Of a DNA stretch of 64,000 bases, positions 28,171 to 36,363 are shown in pieces. Under the pieces are notes generated by a model. That model was not told where the DNA came from, searched no databases, and saw only the letters and a program-made list of their open reading frames with translations. Origin of the DNA: Reichenbachiella sp. (GTDB taxonomy: Bacteria; Bacteroidota; Bacteroidia; Cytophagales; Cyclobacteriaceae); the NCBI RefSeq assembly GCF_033344935.1, contig NZ_JAWPMM010000001.1:620001-684000 (forward strand). The letters are read 5' to 3'. The translations under genes and the position numbers were made by a program. Each line of letters opens with the position of its first letter. Within the stretch, counting starts at the first letter, position 1.

Positions 28171-29250
28171 TTATCTGAATTTGCCTCTGGTTGCTCCTTT
28201 TTGATCGAAGATATAAACTAGGCGAATTTGAGTGGTGATATAAAAATCATCTTGGCCTGGACCACCTCTCGAATGATCACTTCTTGGGTCATATCCGCTA
28301 CCATGAGTATATGGTCCGGTTGTTCCGGTATCTCCTGGATTTAAAGAGCGGGTTGCGCCTGATAGCACATGCGTTGCTTCAGCGCCCCTTTCAGACATGG
28401 CTCTGGCTAAATTGTCATCGCCGAATGTGGCCAAATCTACATATCCGCCACTTACATCATCTAAATAATCAGTGAATGTTTTTCTAAAACCGATTTCAAA
28501 ATTTAGATCAAAGTTATGATGAAGTTTGACTTTGACTCCCAACCCGACGGGTATAACAAAGGCAAATTTACCATAGGGGTCTGCTCCTATGCTATCAATA
28601 TTCTGCCCTTCTGTACCTAGATCTCTGAGATCCACCCATTCTCCCGCTTCAGCTATGGCATTACCTGCTTGATCAAAATCCGGCGCCTTTGCCTTGGGGT
28701 TATGCGCAATTACTGCCACGCCCACAAACATGTATGGATTTATTGGAAATCTTCCTCTTACGCCACCATTGTTAGGAATCATATCGGCTTCAAAGCCAAC
28801 AGATAATTCGTGAATATTGTTTTTGAAATGTAAATTCCGAAGGTATCGTCCATATTTACTTGCGTCACCCGAACTTTCATCACCGTTGTTAAAATCGTCT
28901 CCTTCAATGGTTCCAAAATTATACCCAGCACGCAGAAATATGCCGGGATAGACCATCCGAGATCCGGTTATGCCAAATCCAAATTTAGTCTCACCGTAGT
29001 TCGTGCTAAATCGTTTTACTTCTGGAGATAAATCGCCATAGTAATTGAGAACGTTAATACTAGCACCAACGGTCCAATAATTTGTTTTGCCGACACCGCG
29101 ATAGCTGGTTCGGCCACCACTATAATTGGAGTATTTTTTGTTTCTACTTTTGCTATAGCCATAACGTCTCTTCTGACCAAAAGAGTCAGTGACGCAAACT
29201 GCTAGTAGTAGCAATGTGAATGAGATTAGTAATTTTTTACGCATTTCCAA
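28171..29250 (-). CDS. PorG-like outer-membrane beta-barrel protein with basic Tyr/Ser-rich N-terminal segment
   Basis: 359 residues. The signal peptide ends near DSFGQ. A basic low-complexity stretch rich in Arg, Lys, Tyr and Ser (about 27-52) precedes a barrel similar to the next gene (WTVGASINVLNYYGDLSPEV, then FLRAGYNFGTIEGDD, NIHELSVGFEADM). The C-terminal half carries an insert with Gly/Asp/Ser-rich repeats and ends IRLVYIFDQKGATRGKFR. It looks like a duplicated and expanded PorG-type protein and is co-transcribed with it. The basic segment could contact peptidoglycan or nucleic acid; this is a guess. Confidence 0.72.
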   Translation of the reverse strand: MEMRKKLLISFTLLLLAVCVTDSFGQKRRYGYSKSRNKKYSNYSGGRTSYRGVGKTNYWTVGASINVLNYYGDLSPEVKRFSTNYGETKFGFGITGSRMVYPGIFLRAGYNFGTIEGDDFNNGDESSGDASKYGRYLRNLHFKNNIHELSVGFEADMIPNNGGVRGRFPINPYMFVGVAVIAHNPKAKAPDFDQAGNAIAEAGEWVDLRDLGTEGQNIDSIGADPYGKFAFVIPVGLGVKVKLHHNFDLNFEIGFRKTFTDYLDDVSGGYVDLATFGDDNLARAMSERGAEATHVLSGATRSLNPGDTGTTGPYTHGSGYDPRSDHSRGGPGQDDFYITTQIRLVYIFDQKGATRGKFR

Positions 29251-29328
29251 TAATCAAACGACCAAAAAACTTTTATTATATAATTCGGCGCAACTTATTA
29301 TAAACGCTAAAATTATTGTTTTTAACTT

Positions 29329-30207
29329 CTAATTCCTAACGTCCTGCCCCCAATTTAATTTATTCCTGAGTGTATCAAAGAAATTGGAGCCCGAAATTTT
29401 AACGAGTTTTGCTGTAAAATCACCTTTTGTTAGTGAAATTTTAACCGTACTATTCACAGTATGAGACCTGGAGTCTAATGAAATAAGAAAGGAGCGTCCT
29501 TTGCCTTCAATTTCAAACGAAATTTCACTTTTATCTGAAACAACCAAGGGTCGAACATTTAAATTGTGTGGGCTCACCGGTGTAATAATAAAGCTCTCAG
29601 ATTGTGAAAGCACCAATGGCCCGCCACAACTCAAAGAATATCCTGTAGAGCCTGTAGGCGTAGAGACCATGAGTCCATCAGCCCAGTAAGTATTGACGAA
29701 CTCTCCGTCAATAAAACATCTTACAATGATCATCGACGAGGTATCTCTTTTTAGAATTGCGACCTCATTTAATGCAAAATTTTGTCCTTCGAACAACTCG
29801 GTATTGCTATTGAGATGTAGAAGCGCTCGATCCTCAAGTTCATACTGCCCGTCAAAGAATAAATTCAAGGCAGATTCTATATCACTTTTTGCTGTTGTGG
29901 CCAAAAAGCCCATGGTGCCTAAATTTATCCCTAGAATTGGAATTTGCATTGCTCCAACCAACGAGACGGTTTCAAGTAGAGTACCATCTCCACCAAGACT
30001 GAAGAAGAAATCTATTGGCTCCAGACTTTCTAGAATATTAATTTGAGGGTAAGATTGTAAGTATGCCTTTGCTTCGGCTCTGTTTTCTTTGGCACAAACA
30101 TCAGTGATAAATATCTCATGCCCATTGTCCATTAATTTCTTGGCAATGGTTTTAACATACGGAAAGGACTCTTTGGAGAACTTTCTTCCATGCAGCGCGA
30201 TTCTCAT
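29329..30207 (-). CDS. nadK: NAD kinase
   Basis: 292 residues. It phosphorylates NAD to NADP. The diagnostic GGDGTLLE motif is at residues 72-79 (Asp74), the NE of FALNEVAILKRD and the DGLMVSTPTGSTGYSLSCGG segment are present, as is the C-terminal SPHNLNVRPLVV. Size and motifs are normal for the bacterial enzyme. It lies 12 bases after the CBS-domain gene and 78 bases before the longer PorG-like gene, the standard Bacteroidota order. Confidence 0.95.
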   Translation of the reverse strand: MRIALHGRKFSKESFPYVKTIAKKLMDNGHEIFITDVCAKENRAEAKAYLQSYPQINILESLEPIDFFFSLGGDGTLLETVSLVGAMQIPILGINLGTMGFLATTAKSDIESALNLFFDGQYELEDRALLHLNSNTELFEGQNFALNEVAILKRDTSSMIIVRCFIDGEFVNTYWADGLMVSTPTGSTGYSLSCGGPLVLSQSESFIITPVSPHNLNVRPLVVSDKSEISFEIEGKGRSFLISLDSRSHTVNSTVKISLTKGDFTAKLVKISGSNFFDTLRNKLNWGQDVRN

Positions 30208-30219
30208 GTGTTAATGAAT

Positions 30220-30885
30220 TTAGACTTTGAGGTATCTGAGGAGTGTGTCCAATCGTTCTTTTTCAATCAATTCCTCGTCTCCTTTGCCAAAGATAGAACT
30301 TATTGTGTATCCAAATCTTTCTAATGAAGCTATTATAGCTGATGCATTCTCCAGATTCAGCTTAATGGTAACTCTAATTTTACCAGGTTGTTGTTCATTA
30401 TTTTCAATAAAGCTACTCAGTATTTTTCCTCCTTCAGACTCTATGATTCTACTCAACTCAGTCATTGAGTAGTCAGTTTGTGTCATGGAAATTACTATAA
30501 TGGTTCCTGGGCTATTGATAGAGGACATTTTTGAAAATGCCTCAACTACGTCTTGAATTGTAACCGTGCCAAGGTATTTCTGGTTTTCATCTAAAACGGC
30601 TACTAAATTAGAACTGGCTTCATAAGCTTTCTTGAGTAGTTCGTAATAGTGTTCATTTTGATCTACAAAAAGCCCCGTGCCCATAAACTGATAATCTTCA
30701 ATTTTTTCGGCCCCGGTAAAATGATCAAACAATAGATTTTCGTTAAAGAATCCTAAAAAACTACCGTTGTCTACTATTGGCAGTTCATGTACATGAAATT
30801 CACTCATCCACGACTGCGCCTTATCTATATTGTCTGAAGGTTTTAGTGGTGGTATAGTGTAATTAATTAGATCCTTTGCTCTCAT
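30220..30885 (-). CDS. CBS-domain protein with an ACT-like C-terminal domain
   Basis: 221 residues. Two CBS motifs span about residues 1-120 (AKDLINYTIPPLKPSDNIDKAQ and NLVAVLDENQKYLGTVTIQDVV), a ligand-binding pair usually sensing adenine nucleotides. The rest (about 133-205, GTIIVISMTQTDYSMTELSRI) has the pattern of an ACT domain. It begins with a 4-base overlap with the hydrolase gene and precedes nadK, so it could sense the nucleotide pools linked to NAD(P). This is inference from position only. Confidence 0.8.
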   Translation of the reverse strand: MRAKDLINYTIPPLKPSDNIDKAQSWMSEFHVHELPIVDNGSFLGFFNENLLFDHFTGAEKIEDYQFMGTGLFVDQNEHYYELLKKAYEASSNLVAVLDENQKYLGTVTIQDVVEAFSKMSSINSPGTIIVISMTQTDYSMTELSRIIESEGGKILSSFIENNEQQPGKIRVTIKLNLENASAIIASLERFGYTISSIFGKGDEELIEKERLDTLLRYLKV

Positions 30886-31652
30886 GCTTGTACCGTTTGG
30901 TTCAAAAATTCGTCTAGTATATCATTGAATTTGTCTGGTTGCTCCATCATAGGGGCATGACAGCATTCATCAATGAAACGCAAGGTGGAGTTTTTTATTA
31001 GGCGATTAAAGTCGTGACCCACACTCGGTGGTGTAATTGTATCATTGAGTCCCCAAATAAGCAGGGTTTCGTTTTCTATTTTATGCAGTTCATCAGCTAG
31101 GTTATTCCTTTGTGCAGATTTTGCCATCTGAATGATCCTCATGCACTTTGGGATGTCGTTGGTTGTTTCGAAAATTTCATCAATATATTCTTTTGTGGCT
31201 GTATTTGGGTCATAGAATGTATATCTCACTCGTTCTTCTATGTACGAATAATTACCCCGTTTAGGATACGAACCGCCCATAGAATTTTCGAATAGTCCTG
31301 AACTACCTGTCAAAATCATTCGGTCTACTTTTTCAGGATGCTTCAAAATGTACATGAGCGCTACATGCCCACCTAGCGAATTTCCCATCACATCAAATTG
31401 GTTGTAACCTTTAAAATCAATGAAGGATTCAACAAACTCGGTCAACTTTGTCAAGCCAGTTTCTCGAACTGGCATATCATAAATAGGCAGCATTGGTATT
31501 ACTACTTTGAATTGGCCTGAGAATTTATTTACTACTGCTTCCCAATTGCTAAGTGCTCCAAACAACCCGTGCAACAAGAGCATCACTTTTCCTTCTCCTT
31601 CTTCTATGTATTTGAATTCTCCTTCTTCTATGATATTGGGTACTTCTAGCAT
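30882..31652 (-). CDS. Alpha/beta hydrolase
   Basis: 256 residues. Alpha/beta hydrolase signatures: oxyanion region LLHGLFGALSNW, nucleophile elbow GNSLGGH, an Asp near WGLNDTITPP and the catalytic His in CCHAPMMEQPDKF. The substrate is unknown; esterase or carboxylesterase activity is likely. It overlaps the CBS gene by 4 bases and follows cvpA by 53 bases. Confidence 0.85.
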   Translation of the reverse strand: MLEVPNIIEEGEFKYIEEGEGKVMLLLHGLFGALSNWEAVVNKFSGQFKVVIPMLPIYDMPVRETGLTKLTEFVESFIDFKGYNQFDVMGNSLGGHVALMYILKHPEKVDRMILTGSSGLFENSMGGSYPKRGNYSYIEERVRYTFYDPNTATKEYIDEIFETTNDIPKCMRIIQMAKSAQRNNLADELHKIENETLLIWGLNDTITPPSVGHDFNRLIKNSTLRFIDECCHAPMMEQPDKFNDILDEFLNQTVQA

Positions 31653-31705
31653 TCTGTATTTGTAGTTTTGCTAATATTAGGTATAATATATTAATTTCTG
31701 ATGAA

Positions 31706-32245
31706 TCAAACGTTAAGTTCCTGCTGATTTACCATTTCTTTCGATTGTTCGAAAAAGTCCATAAAATAAGGAAACAATCCTGAAAATAAATTGAACATAG
31801 CTGGTGCAAAGGAGGCAATGGGTCCAAATAACATACTTCCTTCACTAGTGGATTCGCTGATCGTGCCTCCAAAGGATTCAAAAATCCAAAAGAATATGCT
31901 GATGAAAAGGGCCCATTTTACAATTCCCATTAAGCTGCCTATGATATCATCTAAACTACCTAATAAGGTCATGTCTATGATCTTCTTCACTGTTTTGCCA
32001 ATCACATTTAATAGCACGATGATGCCAATAAAAATGATTGTAAATGCTATAATAGGAAGTAAGGAATCATAGCCTTCTATGTATTCGGATAAAACAGAGA
32101 TGCCCCAATCCAAAAGTTTGATCCCTGCCAAAATTGCCGCAAAGAATGCCACTAAGGAAATCACTTCCATTAGCATACCTCGTCGGAAGCCTGTGTAGGC
32201 GCCTATCAGCAGAAAAACCAATATGACTATGTCTATGGTATTCAC
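31706..32245 (-). CDS. CvpA family membrane protein
   Basis: 179 residues with four membrane helices. The N-terminus (DIVILVFLLIGAYTGFRRGML) and the mid GKTVKKIIDMTLLGSLDDIIGSLMGIVK match CvpA (colicin V production protein). The role is unclear: linked to colicin export, envelope stability and biofilm. It is separated from yqeY by three bases. Confidence 0.88.
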   Translation of the reverse strand: MNTIDIVILVFLLIGAYTGFRRGMLMEVISLVAFFAAILAGIKLLDWGISVLSEYIEGYDSLLPIIAFTIIFIGIIVLLNVIGKTVKKIIDMTLLGSLDDIIGSLMGIVKWALFISIFFWIFESFGGTISESTSEGSMLFGPIASFAPAMFNLFSGLFPYFMDFFEQSKEMVNQQELNV

Positions 32246-32248
32246 TCT

Positions 32249-32698
32249 TTAGGATAGCATTGTTTTAACCATGGCCGAAATAGTTTTTCCGTCAGCTTTT
32301 CCAGCTAAAGCTTTGGTGGCCATTCCCATGACTTTGCCCATGTCTTGTGGTCCTGATGCACCTACCTGACCGATTACTTTTTGCAATTCTGCTTTTAGTT
32401 CGTCTTCGCTCAATTGCTTTGGTAGGTATTGGCTGATAATGTCCAATTCGCCTTGCTCCTTATCGGCAAGATCATCTCTGCCTTGCTCTCTGAATAGATC
32501 AACAGAATCTTTTCTTTGTTTGGCAGCTTTCATGAGGAGTTTCATTTCGGCATCTTCTGAGATGTCTTCAGCCGCTCCTTTTTCCGTCTCAGTCAAAAGA
32601 ATCATAGATTTGATAGACCTCAATGCGGTCAATTTTTCTTTTTCTTTAGCCAACATGGCGGCCTTTATATCTGCGTTTATTTGATCTTTCAAGCTCAT
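32249..32698 (-). CDS. GatB/YqeY domain protein
   Basis: 149 residues from the ATG at 32698; longer in-frame readings extend through the promoter region and are not credible. All of it is a YqeY domain (DQINADIKAAMLAKEKEKLTALR, QYLPKQLSEDEL, GPQDMGKVMGMATKALAGKADG), related to the tail of the GatB amidotransferase subunit. It may bind tRNA; function is unproven. It is the first gene of the minus-strand operon leading to bamA, starting 51 bases after the -7 box on the minus strand. Confidence 0.9.
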   Translation of the reverse strand: MSLKDQINADIKAAMLAKEKEKLTALRSIKSMILLTETEKGAAEDISEDAEMKLLMKAAKQRKDSVDLFREQGRDDLADKEQGELDIISQYLPKQLSEDELKAELQKVIGQVGASGPQDMGKVMGMATKALAGKADGKTISAMVKTMLS

Positions 32699-32728
32699 AA
32701 TTCTGGTTTTCTTAATCGATGAATTGAT

Positions 32729-32736
32729 TATTTTTG
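32729..32736 (+). promoter_or_regulatory. -7 box of the pdxJ promoter
   Basis: TATTTTTG fits TAnnTTTG exactly. The -33 position (around 32707) is a T run rather than TTG. Transcription would start near 32743, about 60 bases before the pdxJ ATG. Confidence 0.6.
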
Positions 32737-32739
32737 CGG

Positions 32740-32769
32740 CAAATTTAATCAGAAAGAATTCTAACCCAA
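32740..32769 (-). promoter_or_regulatory. Promoter for the yqeY-ompH operon
   Basis: On the minus strand TTG (plus CAA at 32767-32769), a 19-base spacer, then TAAATTTG (plus 32740-32747), a perfect -33/-7 pair. The leader to the yqeY ATG would be about 35-40 bases. The -7 box lies three bases from the pdxJ -7 box. Confidence 0.7.
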
Positions 32770-32806
32770 TGCGGAGCCCAAGATACAAAAGGCTCGTATA
32801 TCTAGT

Positions 32807-33520
32807 ATGACAAAACTGAGCGTAAACGTAAATAAATTTGCTACCATCCGAAATGCTCGTGGTGGCAACAATCCTGACTTGGTGAAGGTAGCCCGGGACT
32901 GTGAAAAATTTGGAGCACAAGGGATCACCATTCATCCGCGACCCGACGAGCGACATATCACTACTGAAGATGTGTATCAGCTAAAAGAGGTAGTGACAAC
33001 TGAATTTAATATCGAAGGTTATCCAGATGAGCGATTTCTTAGAATCATTGAAGAAGTGAAGCCAGAGCAGGCCACATTGGTCCCTGACTCTCCAGAAGTA
33101 CTGACTTCTAATGCCGGGTGGAATACGATAGCACATGCCTCGTTCCTAAAAGAGGTGATTGACAGAATCAAAGCTGCGGGAGTGAGAACTTCCATTTTTA
33201 TTGACCCCATTCCTGAGCGTATAGAAGGAGCAGCGAAGGTCGGTACAGATCGGATTGAATTATATACTGAAGCATTTGCCATTGGATATCTAAAGGATAA
33301 AGAAGCGGCAGTAAGGCCTTATGCTAATACAGGGCGGTTAGCCAAAGACTTAGGATTGGGAGTGAACGCCGGACATGATTTGGATTTGGTCAATCTTAAA
33401 TTTCTCAAGGAGCAATTGCCATTCATGGATGAGGTATCAATCGGACATGCGTTGGTTTGCGATGCTTTATATTATGGATTGGAAAATACCATTGAACTTT
33501 ACAAAAGAGAACTAGCATAA
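32807..33520 (+). CDS. pdxJ: Pyridoxine 5'-phosphate synthase
   Basis: 237 residues. It condenses 3-amino-2-oxopropyl phosphate and deoxyxylulose 5-phosphate to pyridoxine phosphate. Motifs: [20 protein letters not shown] and [20 protein letters not shown], the EGYPDERF and [12 protein letters not shown] segments, and the phosphate-binding [10 protein letters not shown] near residue 183. The sequence has the Bacteroidota variant of the first loop. It is followed without a gap by a hydrolase and overlapped downstream, so these form one operon. Confidence 0.95.
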   Translation: MTKLSVNVNKFATIRNARGGNNPDLVKVARDCEKFGAQGITIHPRPDERHITTEDVYQLKEVVTTEFNIEGYPDERFLRIIEEVKPEQATLVPDSPEVLTSNAGWNTIAHASFLKEVIDRIKAAGVRTSIFIDPIPERIEGAAKVGTDRIELYTEAFAIGYLKDKEAAVRPYANTGRLAKDLGLGVNAGHDLDLVNLKFLKEQLPFMDEVSIGHALVCDALYYGLENTIELYKRELA

Positions 33521-34282
33521 ATGGAGTTATTGAATTACAAAAGGTTTGGACAAGGCCAGCCGCTAATCATACTTCATGGGTTCTTGGGCTCTTTGGACAA
33601 TTGGTTAACACTCGGAAAAAGGTTTGCAGAAGATTATGATGTCATCTTAGTTGATCAGCGAAATCATGGCAAGTCTTTTCATTCGAATGACTGGGGTTAC
33701 GATGAAATGACCACGGACTTGGAGCATCTGATAGAGACTCTAAATCTTGAAAATCCTATCTTGTTGGGCCACTCTATGGGAGGAAAAACGGTGATGCAAT
33801 ACGCCGCTTTTTATCCTCAACAAATTGATAAGCTGATAGTGGCGGACATTGGCCCTAAAGCATATCCAGTACACCACGATCAGATCCTAAATGGGTTGAA
33901 AAGCATACCTGTTGGGCAAATTTCTTCTCGGCAAGAGGCGGATGAAATCCTGTCTGATTATGTAAAAGAAGAGAGTACGCGAATATTTTTATTAAAAAAC
34001 CTAAAAAGAACTTCTGAAGGTTTCGATTGGAAAATGAATCTACCAGTGTTGGCAGAAAAGATCGAAGAGGTGGGCAAGGCATTAACTTATCATTTGCCGA
34101 TTGAAACGGACACCCTATTTATAAGAGGAGGAAATTCCAACTATATTCTGGATGAAGAATGGGAAGATATCGAAGAGATATTCCCAAATGCACAACTAGA
34201 AACTATCGAAAAAACCGGCCATTGGTTGCATGCTGAAAATCCAGATAAGTTCTACGATCTAGTAACTAACTTTCTGGCATGA
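33521..34282 (+). CDS. Alpha/beta hydrolase (YbfF-like)
   Basis: 253 residues, with ILHGFLGSLDNW (oxyanion), LVDQRNHGKS, the nucleophile elbow LLGHSMGGKTV and GHWLHAENP (catalytic His). It resembles acyl-CoA or carboxylic-ester hydrolases of the YbfF type; the true substrate is unknown. The start codon directly follows the pdxJ stop and its stop overlaps the next gene by 4 bases. Confidence 0.85.
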   Translation: MELLNYKRFGQGQPLIILHGFLGSLDNWLTLGKRFAEDYDVILVDQRNHGKSFHSNDWGYDEMTTDLEHLIETLNLENPILLGHSMGGKTVMQYAAFYPQQIDKLIVADIGPKAYPVHHDQILNGLKSIPVGQISSRQEADEILSDYVKEESTRIFLLKNLKRTSEGFDWKMNLPVLAEKIEEVGKALTYHLPIETDTLFIRGGNSNYILDEEWEDIEEIFPNAQLETIEKTGHWLHAENPDKFYDLVTNFLA

Positions 34283-34983
34283 GCGAACAAAAACTATATA
34301 TGATCCCAATGGTCATCGCTGACAATACCGAGCAGGACGTCATCAGCGATCAGGTCAAACATGTGATCAAGTCCTTGGACTATTTTTTGGTAGAGAATGT
34401 ACGCACTGCGCGCAGATACATGAGTAAGCTCAGATTGGGGCTTACGATCGAGGAGCTGGAATTTGAAGTGTTGGATCGAAAGACCAAGCCGGAGCAGGTA
34501 GAAGCTTATTTTGCGAAAGCCAATGGTAAAAACATAGGAATACTCTCAGAGTCCGGTTGCCCTGGCATCGCCGACCCAGGAGCTGTTGCTGCTTCGGTGG
34601 CGCACAAGCAGGGACTCAGAGTGGTGCCGTTGAGCGGGCCGTCGTCCATTTTTATGGCGCTTATGGCTTCTGGTTTCAATGGCCAATCTTTTGTATTCCA
34701 TGGCTATGTGCCGATAGATAAAAAGGACAGGGAGAAAAAAATCCGTGAAATGGAAGATGCGGCTTCACGATTGCGCCAGACGCAGATATTTATGGATACA
34801 CCTTATAGAAACCAAAAACTCTTTGAGCATTTGATTAAGGCTTGTCATCCGAATACTTTGCTTTCTGTAGCTAAAGGAATTACAGGAGATGAAGAATATA
34901 TTTCTACCAAATCCATCGGAGAATGGAAACGAGAAAAAATTCATTTACACAAAACGCCAACCATATTTTCGCTTTATGCGTGA
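34279..34983 (+). CDS. SAM-dependent tetrapyrrole-methylase-fold methyltransferase (RsmI-like)
   Basis: 234 residues, one domain of the tetrapyrrole methylase family. It begins KLYMIPMVIADN, then YFLVENVRTARRYMSKL, the SAM-binding SESGCPGIADPG near residue 95, VVPLSGPSSIFMALMASGFNG and the C-terminal VAKGITGDEEYI. The real RsmI (16S rRNA C1402 2'-O-methyltransferase) shares these motifs but is longer; this is the shorter paralogue common in Bacteroidota. The substrate is not known. The 4-base overlap with the hydrolase suggests coupling. Confidence 0.82.
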   Translation: MSEQKLYMIPMVIADNTEQDVISDQVKHVIKSLDYFLVENVRTARRYMSKLRLGLTIEELEFEVLDRKTKPEQVEAYFAKANGKNIGILSESGCPGIADPGAVAASVAHKQGLRVVPLSGPSSIFMALMASGFNGQSFVFHGYVPIDKKDREKKIREMEDAASRLRQTQIFMDTPYRNQKLFEHLIKACHPNTLLSVAKGITGDEEYISTKSIGEWKREKIHLHKTPTIFSLYA

Positions 34984-34996
34984 GGAAATCAGTACA

Positions 34997-35029
34997 GTTT
35001 TTAGATACAAATCATTTAACCTAAATTTG
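34997..35029 (+). promoter_or_regulatory. Candidate promoter for metK
   Basis: TAAATTTG at 35022-35029 is a perfect -7 box. A GTTT at 34997-35000 lies 21 bases upstream in the -33 position. The leader would be about 20 bases, too short for a SAM riboswitch. Confidence 0.6.
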
Positions 35030-35058
35030 CCGACTTCAAAATAGAAAACATTTAGAAT

Positions 35059-36312
35059 ATGCCATATTTATTTACATCGGAATCTGTGTCCGAAGGACAC
35101 CCAGATAAAGTAGCAGATCAAATTTCTGACGCACTTTTAGACCATTTTCTAGCATTCGATAACACGTCGAAAGTAGCTTGCGAAACCTTGGTAACAACTG
35201 GTTTGACTGTATTGAGCGGTGAAGTGAAAACTGAATCTTACATCGATGTACAAACCGTAGCCAGAGATGTGATCAACAGAATTGGATACACCAAAGGGGA
35301 GTATCAGTTCGATGGCAATTCTTGTGGTGTGATTTCTGCCATTCATGAGCAATCTCCAGACATCAACCAGGGTGTAGAAAGAGCCAGTGAAGAAGAGCAA
35401 GGCGCAGGTGATCAGGGCATGATGTTCGGGTATGCGACGAACGAAACAGAGAATTACATGCCATTGGCCTTGCAAATTTCTCACATGCTTTTGATTGAGT
35501 TGGCTGCCTTGAGAAGAGAAAATGATGCCATCAAATATTTGAGACCAGATGCAAAATCTCAGGTGACTATCGAATACAATGATGACAATAAACCGGTAAG
35601 AATTGATGCCATTGTGGTATCTACTCAGCACGACGATTTCGACGAGGAGTCTGCGATGCTAGCTAAAATCAAAGAAGACATTGTAAAAATCTTGATTCCA
35701 AGAGTTGTTGCTCAATTGAAACCTGAAATTCAGGCGTTGTTTAATGATCAAATCAAATATCATATCAACCCTACTGGAAAATTTGTAATTGGTGGACCAC
35801 ACGGCGATACGGGATTGACAGGTAGAAAAATAATCGTAGATACCTATGGCGGAAAGGGCGCTCACGGCGGTGGAGCATTTTCCGGAAAAGATCCTTCAAA
35901 AGTAGATAGATCTGCAGCCTATGCAACCAGACACATTGCTAAAAACATGGTAGCAGCAGGTGTGGCCGACGAGATGTTGGTGCAGGTATCTTACGCTATC
36001 GGTGTGGCTGAGCCAATGGGTATTTTTGTGAATACATATGGTTCTGCTAAGGTGGACATGAACGACGGCGAGATTGCTAAGAAAATCTCTGAGATCTTCG
36101 ACATGAAACCAGCGGCTTTGATCAAAAGATTGAAATTGATGAACCCGATTTATTCGGAAACTGCAGCATACGGCCACATGGGACGAACACCAGAGATCAA
36201 AAAAGTGACCTTCTCATCTCCGGCTGCCGCAGACGTGACTCAAGAAGTAGAAACTTTCACCTGGGAGAAACTAGATTACGTAGATCAGGTGAAGCAGGTG
36301 TTCGGAATATAA
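35059..36312 (+). CDS. metK: S-adenosylmethionine synthetase
   Basis: 417 residues. It makes SAM from methionine and ATP. The signature hexapeptides and loops are intact: [20 protein letters not shown] at the start, [15 protein letters not shown] near residue 115, the [20 protein letters not shown] loop near 236 and [19 protein letters not shown] near 273. Size fits the longer Bacteroidota form. It is followed by a terminator whose 5' arm overlaps the last codons. SAM made here would serve the neighbouring methylases, but this is general, not specific. Confidence 0.97.
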   Translation: MPYLFTSESVSEGHPDKVADQISDALLDHFLAFDNTSKVACETLVTTGLTVLSGEVKTESYIDVQTVARDVINRIGYTKGEYQFDGNSCGVISAIHEQSPDINQGVERASEEEQGAGDQGMMFGYATNETENYMPLALQISHMLLIELAALRRENDAIKYLRPDAKSQVTIEYNDDNKPVRIDAIVVSTQHDDFDEESAMLAKIKEDIVKILIPRVVAQLKPEIQALFNDQIKYHINPTGKFVIGGPHGDTGLTGRKIIVDTYGGKGAHGGGAFSGKDPSKVDRSAAYATRHIAKNMVAAGVADEMLVQVSYAIGVAEPMGIFVNTYGSAKVDMNDGEIAKKISEIFDMKPAALIKRLKLMNPIYSETAAYGHMGRTPEIKKVTFSSPAAADVTQEVETFTWEKLDYVDQVKQVFGI

Positions 36313-36329
36313 TTTTTCCGAACTTTTTT
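36301..36329 (+). terminator. Terminator of metK
   Basis: TTCGGAA at 36301-36307 pairs with TTCCGAA at 36316-36322 around an 8-base loop and is followed by C then T6 (36324-36329). The 5' arm covers the last three sense codons region and the stop of metK. Confidence 0.8.
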
Positions 36330-36363
36330 GCTATAAATTGCGATTACTAGATTTGACTCTTAA

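Noticed and set aside
32699-32956. Longer N-terminus for the YqeY protein
   Set aside because: The extension crosses two -7 boxes and the start of pdxJ, and the family begins at the ATG at 32698.
34984-35058. SAM riboswitch upstream of metK
   Set aside because: The leader after the -7 box is only about 20 bases, too short for any known SAM riboswitch.
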